Origin: Ectocarpus siliculosus
Taxonomy: Eukaryota; Sar; Phaeophyceae; Ectocarpales; Ectocarpaceae
Direction of reading: 5' to 3'
DNA: 64,000 bases
Assembly: GCA_000310025.1 (NCBI GenBank)
Contig: FN649744.1
Coordinates: 1,175,247 to 1,239,246 of the forward strand
The notes under the pieces are model-generated. The model had not been told where the DNA came from. It saw nothing but the letters and a program-made list of their open reading frames with translations, and did no database searches. Below, in pieces: positions 1 through 12,884 of this stretch. The position numbers and the translations under genes are program-made. The stretch's first letter is position 1. The number at the start of each line of letters is the position of its first letter.

Positions 1-200
1 CCCCCTTGCGGGCCGGGTTTAAAAAAATTTTTTTTGCCCCAAGATTTTTTTTTTTTATTTTAGGGCCAGGACTTTGTTCCCCCCCGAAACCCCTTCTTGG
101 GGGCGCGCCCCCCTTTTCGCCCTACATTTTTTTTTTTGGGGGGCCCCCTTCCCCCCCCCCCCCCCCCGCTCCCCGCGCTTCGCCGGCACCATGATGTATC
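1..200. other. low-complexity window edge, no gene
   Basis: Runs of T, C and G with almost no mixed sequence. It looks like poor-quality sequence at a contig end. Any open frame here is a homopolymer artefact. Confidence 0.6.
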
Positions 201-235
201 AAGCCCAAATCCCCTCCCCCAGACAGACGTTCCTG

Positions 236-325
236 TGGGAACAAGCGCTCCATCCTCTCAAGGACGGTGGTCAAAATGGTCTGACAGCCAAGGCGTGCAA
301 AACATGAAAAGTACGCCCCCCCCCG
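236..325 (+). repeat. dispersed poly(C)-ended repeat, short copy
   Basis: The sequence runs from a CTCAAGGACG segment through a GGTCAAAATGGTC segment and a GGCGTGCAAAACATGAAAAG segment into a C-rich run. The same order of motifs occurs about ten times in the window, always with the C run at the same end. Confidence 0.6.
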
Positions 326-329
326 CCCC

Positions 330-938
330 CCGCGGTGTTTGCCATCGGGGTTTGGGTTTTCGTCGCTTGGCAACGACGTTGTAAAACAAGCCCCCCACTC
401 GGTGTTTGCCATCGGGATTGGGTTTTCGTCGCTTGGCAACGACGTTGTAAAACAAGCCAATTCACTTCGTGAACTCGGCAACCAGGTTACCGTTTTTTTT
501 TTTTACCTCGTTTTTTTTTTTGGCGGTACCATAATGGTGGTCGAGTAGATCATGTTGTGCGGGGTCGAGAAACCTCACTCCGCGCAACGGGGGATGATCG
601 CACCACGTTGTGTTAAAATGGTCAAGCTTCCTCGAGGCAGTTACACAGTGCTTACTACTGTCTCTGGAAGTGAAAGCACCAGAAAATAAATTAAGTCATA
701 CGTAGCTGTCATCCGTACGCAAGGAAGTAAGCACAAGATGCCGAACACCCTTAGCAGGATGCAGCTCACTCTTCATGCGACTCGCCAAATACCTCACGGC
801 GCTTCGCGCTTGGTGATGTGAGAGCCTGGTCCGGTGAGAACCCGGCGTGCTCCGTCCCGGCTTTGTAGGGATGCGAGGTCAATGGTCAAACGACTAACGG
901 CATGCACGACTATGAGTACCCCCCCCCCCCCCCCCCCC
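330..938 (+). repeat. about 600-bp repeat, copy 1 (near-identical to 14478-15150)
   Basis: It begins with two tandem copies of a roughly 60-bp unit (around 335-456) that contains an imperfect hairpin, CGTCGCTTGGCAACGACG. A unique-looking body follows and ends in GAGTAC plus a long C run. The sequence is almost base-for-base the same as 14478-15150, which has three tandem units instead of two. No coding capacity is recognised. It is probably a non-autonomous mobile element or a recent segmental duplication. Confidence 0.75.
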
Positions 939-984
939 TGCGCTCTCCCCCACATTTGCCCTCTCAAAGAGTCCCTCAGCTCAC

Positions 985-2217
985 CCGGAATAACGACAAC
1001 GTAGCAGAACGCCACAACCGACGATATCAACTCGTCGGGCCCCGCGCTGTCCGGGTCCAGCAGTTCCGTGCAGCACACCGTCGACAGCGCTGCAGGAGTA
1101 GGCTCCTCCGTCACGCACGCCGCCATGTCCGACACCCCGCACTTCTCCCCCGCGAGCGACAGCGGAAACGACAGGTCAGGGTTGTCGCCTACCACCTTTT
1201 CCCCGCACCAGCAGCAGCACCAGCAACACCAGCAACACCAGCAGCGAGCGGCAGCAGCAGAGGAGAAGGAGCAAGACCGACAGCAGAACACATCAACGCG
1301 ACGAAGATACAGAGATTGGTGACGGCAATGCCGTTAAGAATCGCCGACGTTGGGAAGTCAAACAGCTCTTGGAGCAAAACACCGGCGGCTACAAACAGGA
1401 AGTGAGCAGTGAGCAAGACCCTTTTGGTGCTGGGTACGAGCATTAGCGTTCCGTCAACGCACCCGGCAGTAGGAGGCCAAACAAGACAAACAAAGTGGAC
1501 AGGATAACCCCCCCCCCAAAGTGCTACTACTACTACAGCACCACAGCACCACAACGTGTATCAATAAGTACCAAACGAGGAGAGGGTCAGCAGGTCAAAT
1601 CTCAGAAGCCAGAGTGAATTTTTGAGGGCAATAAAGTACCACAACGTATTTCCAGGGACCAGAAATGTACCCGCTGGCACTCGAGCCGTTTCAGTGACCA
1701 GCCGGTTAGCGCGGTCGATGCTATCAAAAGAAACACACACAAAAAAACTATTTTGACTACATACATACATACAGCTTGTTCGGCTGCAAAAAAAAAGACT
1801 GGCGTCTTTTCATTGGTCAGCCGGCAATGCTACTCACAAAGAAAACGCACACGCACACACACACACACACAGAATTCCCGGTCTCCTCCCCCTCCCCCCG
1901 CGGCAACAACAAAAAAGCAAACGCACCGTAGTCGTGCCGTCCTCGGCAGTGGTCGTGACCGACAAGACCTCGAAGTCGTACACCGGGCTGTACTCGTTCA
2001 CGGCGTACAGCACCAACGCCTCCACGACCAGGAAAACAGTGAAGAGCCCCCGGAGCCACGGCTGCCTCCTCCTCCTCTTTGGCCTGGTCGACCCCCTCGA
2101 CGAGTCGCTGTCTTCCGCCCCGCTCGCCCCTCCGTTCGGGCCGGTGGCGGCGGCGGCGGCGGCGGCGGCGTCCCGGCCGCCCCCCTTGCCGTCTCCGACC
2201 ACCCCCCCCTTCTTCAT
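985..2217 (-). CDS. unrecognised membrane protein, 5' exons only (runs off left edge)
   Basis: Exon 1 (2217-1927) starts with ATG and encodes an Ala/Gly-rich N-terminus, a basic KRRRRQ stretch and one hydrophobic segment (GLFTVFLVVEALVLYAV). It ends at a clean donor, ACG|GTGCGT. A second likely exon (1195-985) is phase-compatible; it is Cys- and acid-rich, has a hydrophobic segment (SSVVAFCYVVVIP) and ends at CCGG|GTGAGC. A short exon with a TM-like segment near 1290-1420 is possible but not shown. Below position 985 only repeats remain, so the 3' part is missing or beyond the edge. I do not recognise the family. The basic patch before the first hydrophobic segment suggests a cytosolic N-terminus. 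Exon 1 is fairly secure; the join to the second exon is inferred. Confidence 0.4.
1851..1871 (+). repeat. (CA)n microsatellite
   Basis: Interrupted CA dinucleotide run inside the predicted first intron of the neighbouring minus-strand membrane-protein gene. Confidence 0.8.
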
Positions 2218-2399
2218 CCGATCCCGTCCGCGAATGCCCTCGTCGGTAGCCCATCGTGTCGGGGCTGGTGTCCTGGGGGGGGGGGGGGGGGCACAGATAT
2301 GGGTTTCGTGGAAGTTGCCAGGAAGTTGGTTGCTTGGACACGCTTTTGCTTGGGATACATGCCAAGTTGGCATTTGGGGCAAGTGCTAGGCTGACGGTG

Positions 2400-5025
2400 C
2401 TTGGGCAAGGCCTTGTAGGCCGCTGTTGAGTGGAACCGATCCTTTATGTTTAATTTTTCTACATAAACAAAACAAAACACAACCAATTTCATCTCTATCC
2501 ACAGATGAGTGTCCGGGATAGACTAGCAATGAATCCATCGCGTTGGCGGACACTGCCTGTGCTGGTTTGATTCCCTGAGGAGCAGCATATAGCGACATAC
2601 CCCCTGCGTTTTAACAGGCTCAAGAAATTAGTTTGGTACTTCTATATATGTTGGAGGTCTCTCTAACGGTGGGACTATTGCGTCGGGTGCGCCCGACGGG
2701 TGCGCGGGCATCCCTTACATCGTCCCCAAATGTTCGTCGAAGGAAAAACGGGGAATTCCTTCTCACCGCTGAGGTGATGCGGCGTCATCACAAGTGAGAA
2801 AACAGACACCTCGTGAGTTATTGTGCGCGGGGTGTGGGTGTGATTGAACCCTCTCTGGAAGTCTTTTCGGCCGTGTGATGTGTGTGGTTGAAGTACTACG
2901 TTGTACGCATACGTACGAACATAGTGGCACGGGCTCAGCACAGATGGCCGCACACGAGCGCTTCTCCCGACGGGATCATGCAGATTGGCTTTACGGTCGC
3001 CATGCAAGAAGGTCAGCGAGGGATACCCTCCTCCACCCTTGTTCTAAATAACGCTCTCTGAAGATCTGTTCTAAATAACGCTCTACAAAGATCTGGCAAA
3101 TGACCCCGTGTGTGCCCTCGTCGTACGTGATGCATACACACACAGATTTAGCGTGGTTGTGACGCACACACGCACACTTTGCTGCTGTCGGCGCAGCGGT
3201 GAGTCAAGTGTGGATCCGTCGCACGTGTCGACACATCCCACACAACTATCTGCGGCCGTTGAAGACACACCCAAATTATCACTCCGTACCTACAGGTGCA
3301 AGCGTGGTACCTTGCAGTTCTCCTCGTCAAACAACAGAGAGCGCGCAGGACAGCCAGCCGTAGCGTGAGGGTGGCAGACTTGTACTACTATCTATAATAG
3401 TACAACGAGGAGACGGCGTCGCAAGGCCTTCACCGGCTGCCTGCCCACCGTGTCGAGCTGGTGCCAATTCCCTGTGGGTGTGTTGGTGATGACATCCCGT
3501 CTACGCCGACGCCAGGCGACACATTTCGGAATACATTTTGGCCGCATGGTGACGCACGTATGAATGTACTTGTACGCAGAACAGATCATCCGGGCAGCCG
3601 GGGTCACACAGGAGCACAGGAGGAGCCAAAGGCAAAGTATGGATACGGATTCTGTTTTTTGTTATTGTTCCACTTTACGCGTGCTGGCGTGCCTCTCGAT
3701 TGTTGTTACGATTTTTTCACACAAAGGGCCCAGCAGTCTCTCCCTGTCACCTGTCACTGCTGTGTACATACATTGCTCACGAATTCGCTTTCCAACACAA
3801 CAGCAAAGTCGCTCACTCCCGAGAGGAATTCGAACCCACAATCGTTCGAAGCAGAACATACACGAGGTACAGCAGGACCTAGTAGAAGCGGCACTACACG
3901 ACCATGCCGGCCGGCTTCATCGGGATAATTCAACTCTCGCTTGTCCCCCGGAGGTTGAGAGCTGCTTATGCTGCGGATTGTCGTTATTTCATTCTGACAC
4001 TACTTTCGTGGAAAAGACCAAGCGCGGAGTTTGAATTGCAGCAGTCGACTCGCAAGAAGGCTCTCTGCTGAGCACAGCAGGCGCCGCAGCAAGGAATACT
4101 TACTGATGCACACAGGCCAAAGTGACACGGAGCACATTCATTTTTTGTTTTCCTTAATTTTTTTTCCTCTTGGCGTTCCTGAGACGAAGAGACCGTCAGC
4201 TATACGGGGTAACCGAGGGGTCAGTAATTGCAATACGGCGAACTAAACACCGACACACTCGTTGGCCTAGAAGAAACCATCTAGACTACAGCAGCAGCAG
4301 TGGATACCACACCAACTAGCAGGCACACCCGAAGCTCTGGTCGGCGGATCTTGGGAGCTGAAGTAGGTGTGCATGATTTGGTTCTCATCGCTTTTTTTGT
4401 TTTCCTTCCCTTGTGTGCTCTATTAGCTGCCTCCCACACCACGCTCATTGATATTATGATTCGCAAGCACACGCCTGGAGGACGACTGATGCTGGCGCTG
4501 GCCGCACATCTGCTCTCGAAACGGTCATGTTCTTCTGACTGCTACTGCTGTTTCTATGATAGAGAGAAGGAGAAGAGCTTTGAGAGCTTGAGAGGAATTC
4601 GCCCGTTCATGTTGAACTCACCCTCCTTTTTGGCGGTGAACGGCTGCTGCTGCAGCCCAAGAGAGCACACCACTTTGCCAGAGACTGCAACGCTACAGGC
4701 GTTCCCGCCGAGCCTGTGCTGATGTCTGATTAACGCTGGGTGGTGCTGCCGGAGAGAGCAACCGAGCGCGTGTTGGTGGGACTGCTATTATAGGCTGCAG
4801 CTGCTGTACAGTACGTGCGTGAGAGGAGACAGCGGTGCCAGCACGAAACAATAGAGGCTCGCGCAGGATAATTTTAGGGGGAGTGCGGGACAGCAATACT
4901 ATCTGAGATGCCCCCCCAAGACAGGCTTATGTGCCGCAACAACCCAATCCACAATCCACCCTTGCGCTCCCCCTACAGGAGCGAGGGCGACAGAGGAGCA
5001 CGGAGGAAGTGGAGAGGACGGTGCG
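2400..5025. other. intergenic, between divergent genes
   Basis: This separates the minus-strand membrane-protein start (2217) from the plus-strand Yos1-like start (5032). I found no convincing exon. It contains a direct tandem duplication of a 26-bp unit (GTTCTAAATAACGCTCT plus variable end) at 3043-3095. Longer open frames here lack codon-like composition or flanking splice signals. Confidence 0.5.
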
Positions 5026-5031
5026 TGCTCA

Positions 5032-6264
5032 ATGTTGTTTGGCTTTAACCTGCTGTGGAAGCTCTTCAAGGCTGGGCTGCTGGCCACCAATGCCGTCACA
5101 ATTCTCCACAAGCAGCGCTTCTTGAGAAAATGTAAGCGAGGCAGGTTATTACTCCGCGTCTCTCACCCTGTGTTGCATATGGAACGATGGAATCTGTGGG
5201 GAATGTGGAGTCCACACAGAGCTCAACAAAGCACGACTTTGCGATAACTAGAGAGGAAGGAACCCACCTACCCGATAGGAATCAGGCTACATCATCCTAA
5301 AATAGCCTGGTGGGTACGGAAGGCCAGTTGACGTCGAACACGGCCGTGGATGCAACAACTGCAGCTCGAGTCGCTTGTACAACGACGATACAGCAGTACT
5401 GCTGCTATGTGTAGAGGTCGACGGGACGATGTTTCTTTTTTTTATGCTTTGAGCACCGTGCTGAGCTTTCTGACCTGCATCTTTTCAGGTTCTATGATGT
5501 TGTCGTCTTTTATCATCATCGATTTTGGACAATGTGGACTTCGAAAGCTGAGCTGCAGCACAGCAGGGAAGGTTATTATGTAGTTTAGACCCTCGGCGTC
5601 CTCTTGGACAATCAATCTGCTACAGCTGCACTATCTAGGAGACTTGTGTACGTTGAGAACCGGGTTGGTGAGAAACGCGCAGCACGCTGGCCTACATGAT
5701 GAGCTACCCTTTTGAACCGCGCCACCAGTTACCCTGTTGGAACGTTGGAACCCGCAACACCGAGAGTTACACCTGTCTGCTCCCGCAGCTTCTCGCTGCT
5801 CCCTCGCGTAAGCCCTTGAGCGTCCGCACCCCCCCACCCACCCCGGGGCACTCTCCCTCACCCTTCATATTTTGCCGCGTTTGCATAGCCTTAACAAGCA
5901 GCAAGAGACAGATTTCTCTCCCCCTTCTCGTCGCTTTTGACGCCCATGTGCGTACACCGCGCCAATAGTTTGTAGTCTATCCCCCCATCAGCCCACTAAC
6001 CTTAGCGAGGATATTTCACTTGGTTTTAGCATGGGTTACGGGGTTGTGTGAGGGCTACAGTAGGTCAGTCCTTCGCGCGACAGACACGAACCCCCCGCGC
6101 TCAACGAACGTGACCTCGCAGATCGGCTCGACGAGGTGGACCACTCGCCGTCGGCCTCGGCGATGAAGAACCAGGTGGTGGGCTTGATCGCGGCGGTGGC
6201 GTATCTCCGCGGCCCGCTGATCGTCCTCAACTCACTCACCTGCGTCATCGCGATGCTCCCATGA
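5032..6264 (+). CDS. Yos1/IER3IP1-like ER-Golgi transport protein
   Basis: Exon 1 starts at ATG 5032 and encodes MLFGFNLLWKLFKAGLLATN followed by AVTILHKQRFLRK. This is the usual Yos1/IER3IP1 N-terminal hydrophobic segment plus the LHxxRFL motif. The last exon (6084-6264, acceptor GCGACAG) encodes an acidic linker, then KNQVVGLIAAVAYLRGP and LIVLNSLTCVIAMLP-stop, which is the family's second membrane segment. Yos1 proteins are about 80-90 residue two-TM subunits of the Yip1-Yif1 complex, needed for ER-to-Golgi COPII transport. The donor is uncertain. T|GTAAGC at 5131 is the better site but leaves a phase mismatch, implying a small middle exon. AG|GTTATT about 16 bp further joins in frame without one. 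Assignment is from family knowledge and both diagnostic ends are present. Confidence 0.8.
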
Positions 6265-9200
6265 CATACATCGCCGTCGCAAGCCGGAAATGGGTTCCGT
6301 AGTGTATTGTCGACATTGCATACGTCGGTCGCTCATGGTGGCAAGTACCATACATTTGAGGTGCTTTACATCAGCATGTTCGCGGGGGGGGGGCGTGTGG
6401 TGTAGACTTGCTTGACTAGCGTGCGATAGAAATACGCGACGGTTCAGTATCGTCGGCGTGATGCGAGTGGCGCGTCTTGTTGTTGTAGGCTTTCGCCAAG
6501 TTTTTGGAATAAATGTAAACAGTTTTGTGTTTACGGTGCGACGACCGTTAGCGCCTTTTCCTGTGCCCCGGGGCCAGAGCGCGCTCGAGCTTACCTACAG
6601 TACGACAATCGGGGCGTGGTGGAAACGAGAGAGGGCCCGGGAGTGTGGGGGAGAGGGGGCGAAATCCTCTCGCCTTTTCCGTGTCATATGTGCATGGTTT
6701 TTCTGCGACGCCGTTTGCTCTCTCCCAGAGCACAGCGTTGAGCGCGAACGTCGAATTAAACACGACGCTACTTGCATGTTCAGTTCTCGCCAAGGAGGAG
6801 GGAGCACTCCCGTGTGTACTTTGTTGTTGATGGCACCTCCCATACACACGCACTCTAAGAATCTATTCCATCTGTTTTTGCCACCTAATTGGGTGCGTGC
6901 CTTTCGCCCCCGCTGCTCCCATTGCATGGCGGTCCTCAAGTTTTGTTGCATTGCACGTTGCGTACTATTATTCGTTACTCTTCCCTGGGAATTTCTGGGT
7001 ATTTCAAGGCTACACACGTACCTCTGGAACCGTCTTACAGATCGGGGATCGCCCGATCGATCCATCTGATCTCGACCATACTTGGCGGTTCTGCGAGAGA
7101 TCAGGGACTAGGAGATTACAATGAATGGGTGATCCCCCCACCTCGCCTTTCGTTAGGTGAGCCTGATGGAAGTGCGGGCTTTCGTATCCATTCTGCTCCC
7201 CTGCAACATCTCAAAACACGAATCCTGGTAGCTATCGACAACATTTGGACACGAGCCGTGGGTCCTTGAACACACTTGTTTTTATCTTCAATCGCCGGTA
7301 TGTTTGTGACACCGACTCGCGAGGTCCCTTCCTTAGCGGGGGCGTGGGTGGAGGCATGCGGTAGTAACCCTGTCATTGTCAAGGATCGAAAACATGACAC
7401 CCCGTTGCTTGCAGCAGTCCTTTGTCTGCAGATTCTAACAACGTCGATGCGGGCCATGCTTGCCCTCTATGCCATGGGATATGTTGCAAGGTTTTTACGT
7501 CGTAGAAATGTCAAGCGCCTCAAGATAGGGACGTGCTGACGCATGCATGTAGACGGAGGTGGGGGATGTTCTTCGTGAACAGCCGTGGACCACCCATAGA
7601 AACAACACCTTTCTGCTGCACCTTCCCAACATAAAATGTATGAGACAGCTACCAAACTGTTTTGTTGAGCCTGTTACCCGCAGGGGAGATGCCCTATATG
7701 CTGTCTGGGAAATCGCAGACATACAGGTAGCTTCTTCTGACCCTATGAATTCATTGCTACTCTGTCTCTGACTCTTTTCTATGATAGAGATGGATTCGTT
7801 GTGTCATATTAAGAAGAAAAAAAAGAAAAAAAAATGGCACGCTGTCTCAAAACCGCATTGAGTAAAACTCAGAATTGGCCAAAACCCTTGGTAGGAGGCG
7901 CGCCGGGTCGAAATGTGGAAGGACCTATCATGGAGAAAGTGCCACCGCATGGTATGAAAACCCGAGTAACCAAAGTCAATATTTTCTCTCGCTAAGGCCT
8001 CGTTCCAGGATGGAACCACCCTGTTCGAGATGCTGGCAACGGATTTTGACCACAACAAAAAACCCCAAGAGAAGGGTGGGGATGTCGTGGTCTTTTCGTA
8101 GTACTACTGTAGGAAGAATCGAAGAATGAAAGTCGTGTTTTCGACGTGTGCACGAATAATCAAATCGGCGATCGATTCGGTAATCTCGAACGGGTTCGGT
8201 CAGGTCCTCATCTTCAGATCTCCCCCGTGTCGGTTTAGTCTTCAGTGGTGCATGGCTTTCATTTGCGCTACCAACATTCACCTGCTGGAACACAAACAAG
8301 TCGTGTTTCCTCTCGCCAACCAACGAGACTATCGCCGAACGGTCACAAGAAACAGGGAGGACAACAACAACACACGGCTAAGGGTAGCAGGGTTGGAGAG
8401 ATAAGACACCAGTTGGAGAGGAGGAATCGAGCTGGTGCAAACAAAACGGATCCGAGCGGTCAAGCATCATTCTTTGTGTGATCATCTGCTCGCTCGGTCG
8501 ATTCGACATGCCCTCGACGGCAACGTGGTATGCATATGACTGACGCACCGCAGGGGTCAGCTTCACGGGCAAGGACCAAACACAAACGCATTTGAAAAAA
8601 CGGTTACAGAACACGTGCCACACCATATCCCAACATATCCCACTAAATAAAAACGTTCGCGTCGTTCCAACGATATCAAAGGGGGACTGACTGCACGACA
8701 GCTGGGGTTAGAGACGCACGGGCCAGCAGATCGATCAAGACGACGCTTCTTGGATAGCGGAGAGAGAGCTCCACAACATTGCAAGCAACAAAAGGATTGC
8801 GGATGAGTCATACATGCAGTACCCGTCGAATCGTGGACCGTGCCCACGTTGCTCTTGCTCTCGGCATTTGACTGAGAGCGCTACAGCAGCGCGGCCACGT
8901 CTTCAATGCGCACCCGTTAGCTACGGAAATGATCGACCGCGTACAGCAGTAGGTGAACACGTGTACAGCAGTAGGTGAACACGTGTCGTGCTGTGAGGTG
9001 GATACAGGGTAGGTGTTTTGGTGTGATTGTTTTCACCAAATTGAGCTGCGAGGTGCTGCATGTAACAGTAGGAGCGAGGGATGCATGTGTGTACACAAGA
9101 GTTTGCTTATTCTCGGCGTGCGTATATAAATTACATATGAGAACATCCAAAACAACGCCCAGAACCCGGAATACTTTCCCCGTACACCTGCTATTCATGA

Positions 9201-9460
9201 ACACCACACAGCCCCGACAAGCCTTAATCCAAGCCCAAAAACAAACCCTGCGATTGGATCATCGTAACACAGCCACACGCTCTCAACCGCACCCACCACT
9301 CCACAACATGAAACCGCCTTGATCCCTGGCCCTACACTTGTTGCACGCCTTATATCACATGGAACTCCAATTGCAGCTCCCCCTCCCAAGACGGACGGTC
9401 CGACCGAGCAGTGCCCCCAAAAGCCAGGCAGCGATTTCCTTCGTAGGGACCGGCCGGCCG
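6265..9460. other. gene-poor intergenic region
   Basis: No exon can be supported on either strand. It holds a perfect 22-bp direct duplication (GTACAGCAGTAGGTGAACAC-GT) at 8941-8984 and a short A-rich tract near 7812. Open frames are short and lack splice context. Confidence 0.45.
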
Positions 9461-9469
9461 GCCACCACC

Positions 9470-9688
9470 TCAAACGGACGCGGTCACCACGTTACTCTTC
9501 GACGCGGCACCCTGCGTGACGATCACACGCCTTGGCGGCGCCGCCGTTGCCGCCTTCGCCGTCCTCGAGGCTGGCTCCGGGGGCTTCGCGCCGGTGCTCG
9601 CGGTAGTGGTAGTAGCAGTAGTACCCCCTTCCTCCTCGTCGGAGGCCCCCTCGTCCTCGTGCTCTAGCAAGGACTGCAGTTCCACCGG
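9470..9688 (-). CDS. orphan terminal exon; possible alternative C-terminus of the SLC35B-like gene
   Basis: Read on the minus strand, a splice acceptor (CACGCAG, 9688, or TTGCTAG, 9663) opens a frame. It encodes an acidic patch (EHEDEGASDEEEGG), a Thr/Ala/Pro-rich stretch and a basic PPRRVIVTQ tail, with a stop at 9470-9472. The next gene upstream is the SLC35B-like transporter. Its last exon contains a consensus donor (GGGAG|GTGAGC) just before its own stop, in a phase that matches the 9663 acceptor. So this may be that gene's alternative last exon, giving a charged cytosolic tail. No start or other exon is visible here. Inferred only. Confidence 0.3.
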   Translation of the reverse strand, partial: PVELQSLLEHEDEGASDEEEGGTTATTTTASTGAKPPEPASRTAKAATAAPPRRVIVTQGAASKSNVVTASV

Positions 9689-11045
9689 CTGCGTGGCGTG
9701 TGTGGTTAAAAAAAAAAGCGCAAGCGTCCGTCGCAGAAGACAGAGAAATGTTGAAAATATACTTGAAGTGATTCCTCCGGAATGGGCTCTCATGAGAGCA
9801 CGGCGGTGTCATCAAGGAGTCATGCAAGATGAAATCAACCCACAGTTGACATGCCAGCTGCGGTGCGAAACATATCTCCAAGAGACGTACGCAACATGGT
9901 TCACACGGAACCGGCAGAAGCAGCCCTATCCGTCTTCCCGGAACGTCTGATACTGCCAAGAGTGGCACAAAGGCTGCAAGGATAAATACTGCCTCCACCG
10001 GGCACATCTCCCCCCGCCCCCTCCCCGCTGGTTCTACGCGTGGTAGGTTATCGCTGAGAGTTCAGCACTCCCTCCCCTCTCCCCTCCTTTCGGGGGTGGA
10101 CACTCTTTCATTCCCGAACGCTTTTGGTCCCAGGTTCTGAGGAGTGAAAGTGTTGCGATAGACTTCGTGTGCCATATTCCTGTTGGCGCCATACTACGGC
10201 TTACGAAAACCTCCAGGTTATTTCCTGCCGCACCTCCTGCAACTGCGAATCATGGCGTTTTGGATGCGAATCATGACAGCAAAAGTGTGGTTACAATATT
10301 GTGGTTTGGGCAACATAAAGGCAGCAGGAGGTGCCGTGCCTAAAACCTATCAGAGGCTGTATCGTTGGGGGGGGAGGAAGGGGGCTCTGTGCCACCATAC
10401 ACATTGCGGAGCTGGGGGGGGTGCCGTCCATTCAACAAATTGGGTCTACGTCCGCAGTCGACCGCTTGTAATTTACCTTAGAGGCCTCCGTGTCCTCGGA
10501 AGGATGTGACCTTCCACCATGCCCGTGCCCCCCTCCTTCGCGGCAAAGCACGCCCAGGGTCACAACAAACAACGCGTGAAGCGAGGTGGACGCGGAAGAG
10601 AAATCGTCAGGGTGGGTAGGTACTTGTTTCCGATGCCGCATGCACATCTTGCTGCACAAGAAAACCCCTTTTTGTTCGTGGTCGAAGGGAAGGCGGGCAC
10701 AACCTATGTGTAGAATTCGGAAGGACTTCGGATCGCCGACCCAGCAACTGAGCACGAGCACCGCTGTATTTGAAACTTCGATCTCCGCTAACAACTGTGG
10801 TGGCTAAGAGCTCTTTACTCTCCTCGAGCCTCTCCCTCTCCCCGTCGCCCCACTCCCACCTCCTGTAGGCAAGGTTATTTGTATACGATACAAGAGACTT
10901 TTCCGCTAAAACGGAACAGTAGAAGGCCGGACATAAGCTAAATAGCGAATTCGGCGTTGTCACACCCTCTCTTACATCACACGTAGCCGGCACTGGTGCA
11001 ACGGGCACTAAACTTCGAAAACTGCAAGTTCGTCCTTTTCGCCGT

Positions 11046-12387
11046 TTATTTTCGCTCACCTCCCTTCTTCTTCCCCTTGTCGAGGAAGTTGAAAACCATC
11101 GCGCCGACGGCGATGGCCAGCCCGACGAACTGCATCAAGTTTACCTTGTGGCCGTAGATCAAAATAGACGCCAACAAGGTCACGATTTTCCGCGCCAATC
11201 CTGCAGGGATGGGCCACACGCACGTGTCGGGGAGCCGTGGGAGGTAGGGGAGAGGGATGCCATGGCGTAATGATTAAAAGAAGTAGCATGTTTTTGTTCA
11301 CCCAATTTTGCCCTGACTTGATTTCGTAGCCAGCATCAACACAAACATGCGGCCGTCAGCACCTTCGCCTCTTTTTATATCTTGCAAACCTGTGCCACAA
11401 CACTGCTCCCTACACTAAAGCAAAGGTGCCTAACCAACCCCACCGTACCAATAACCTATTTTGGTTCTTAGACATAGGGATGGGAAATGACGAGATGTGT
11501 ACGCGCCAGCGCGTACTCAACGCTACCGTGCCCAACCCCTCTCCCCAGGTCTTGGGCTCGAGAGGAAACTTTCAACACCACAGATTCCCCCACCTCCCAC
11601 CCCCCACCAATGCTCCGTCCTCGCGAGGACGCGTGGTCAATGGTCTAACCGCCAAGGCATGCAAAACAGAATAGTACCCCTCTCCCCCCCCCCCCTACCC
11701 GCCGAGCAGCATGCGTTCAAGTACATGAGTAACCCTCCCCCCGCCACCCGCCTGAAATACAAACCAAGCTAGCACGCACCGATGATGGAGCACGTGAGCG
11801 CCCCGAACTTGGAAATCGTGACGAAGATGAAGACCTGCCCCATCGCCCCGGACAGACCCAGCAACAGCAGCACCGGTCCCGTAGAGTGTACCATCTGCGG
11901 TCCAAAGGAGGTTTTAGCAACAGCAACCAGTTGCCATCATCAGCGCGGGCGAGCGAGCACACAGCAGTCGTGTGGTTCGAGGGAGCGTCGAGCCAACGCT
12001 AGCGGCAGCACGAAGGGAGCAAAAAGAAAATGCCACTGAACTCAGCAGGCAGGAGGTTCAGGCAACACTAACACACAGGGAGAGACATAAGGTGAAGCCA
12101 GAACCAAGAAAAAAAAAACGGAGGGGACCGTGAAGTGGAGCGTTCCGTGCGCCACGAGAGCCCCCACTCCGCAAGGGTAAACGCCACTCACGTTGAAGAA
12201 CCCCGTGATCTGGCCCGTGACCACGAGCCCCAGGCCTGCAAGCAGCATCTTGGCGAACTGAATGTTGAACATGAGGTCGAACGGGCCGACGTGGTGCTTG
12301 TTCATGAGCTTGTCCTCGTATGCGCCGGTGCCACCGTCGAAGCAAAGGGACATGAACAACAGCGTCAACCCGAACAGCTAGAGGGAG

Positions 12388-12430
<43 letters not shown>

Positions 12431-12816
12431 GAGGGAGAGCGAGGGAAAAAGGGAGAGGGAGCGACCAAGGCGCGGCCCGATGAACACAGGAGAGGAGGAG
12501 GGGGCGTTTGCGGTGGGATGGGTTCGGGAAAGGGTTAAGCAAGCAAGGTAACGGGCGAGCTCCACCATGAGGCAAGGGGCATAGCCTAGGGGCCGGGACG
12601 CGAGACACCTCTCTAGGTGCAGCAAGCGAACGGAAGACATCAGCCAGGATCAAAACGGAAGACATAAGCCAGGATCAAAAACAAGCACAACCATCCAGAA
12701 CCCAATTGCTGTGTGGGCCTTCAGGGACAGAGCGAACGGAGGCGGTAGAAGTCACACCGACGCACAACAAGAGCGTTGAAGAAACAACAGCTCCACCAAA
12801 CACTTCTCATAAAAAT

Positions 12817-12884
<68 letters not shown>

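Noticed and set aside
430-452. CGACGTTGTAAAAC matches a stretch of M13/pUC lacZ-alpha cloning vectors
   Set aside because: It is embedded in a genomic tandem unit at two distant loci, and the flanks (GGCAA before, AAGCC after) do not match vector. Coincidental short identity, not contamination.
330-938. CRISPR-like array (regular 60-bp units)
   Set aside because: The units are direct tandem repeats without unique spacers, in a eukaryotic intron/repeat context.
6458-7069. Plus-strand frame of 203 codons and overlapping minus frame of 156 codons
   Set aside because: Cys/Arg/His-rich, without domain, splice context or signal features. Probably chance.
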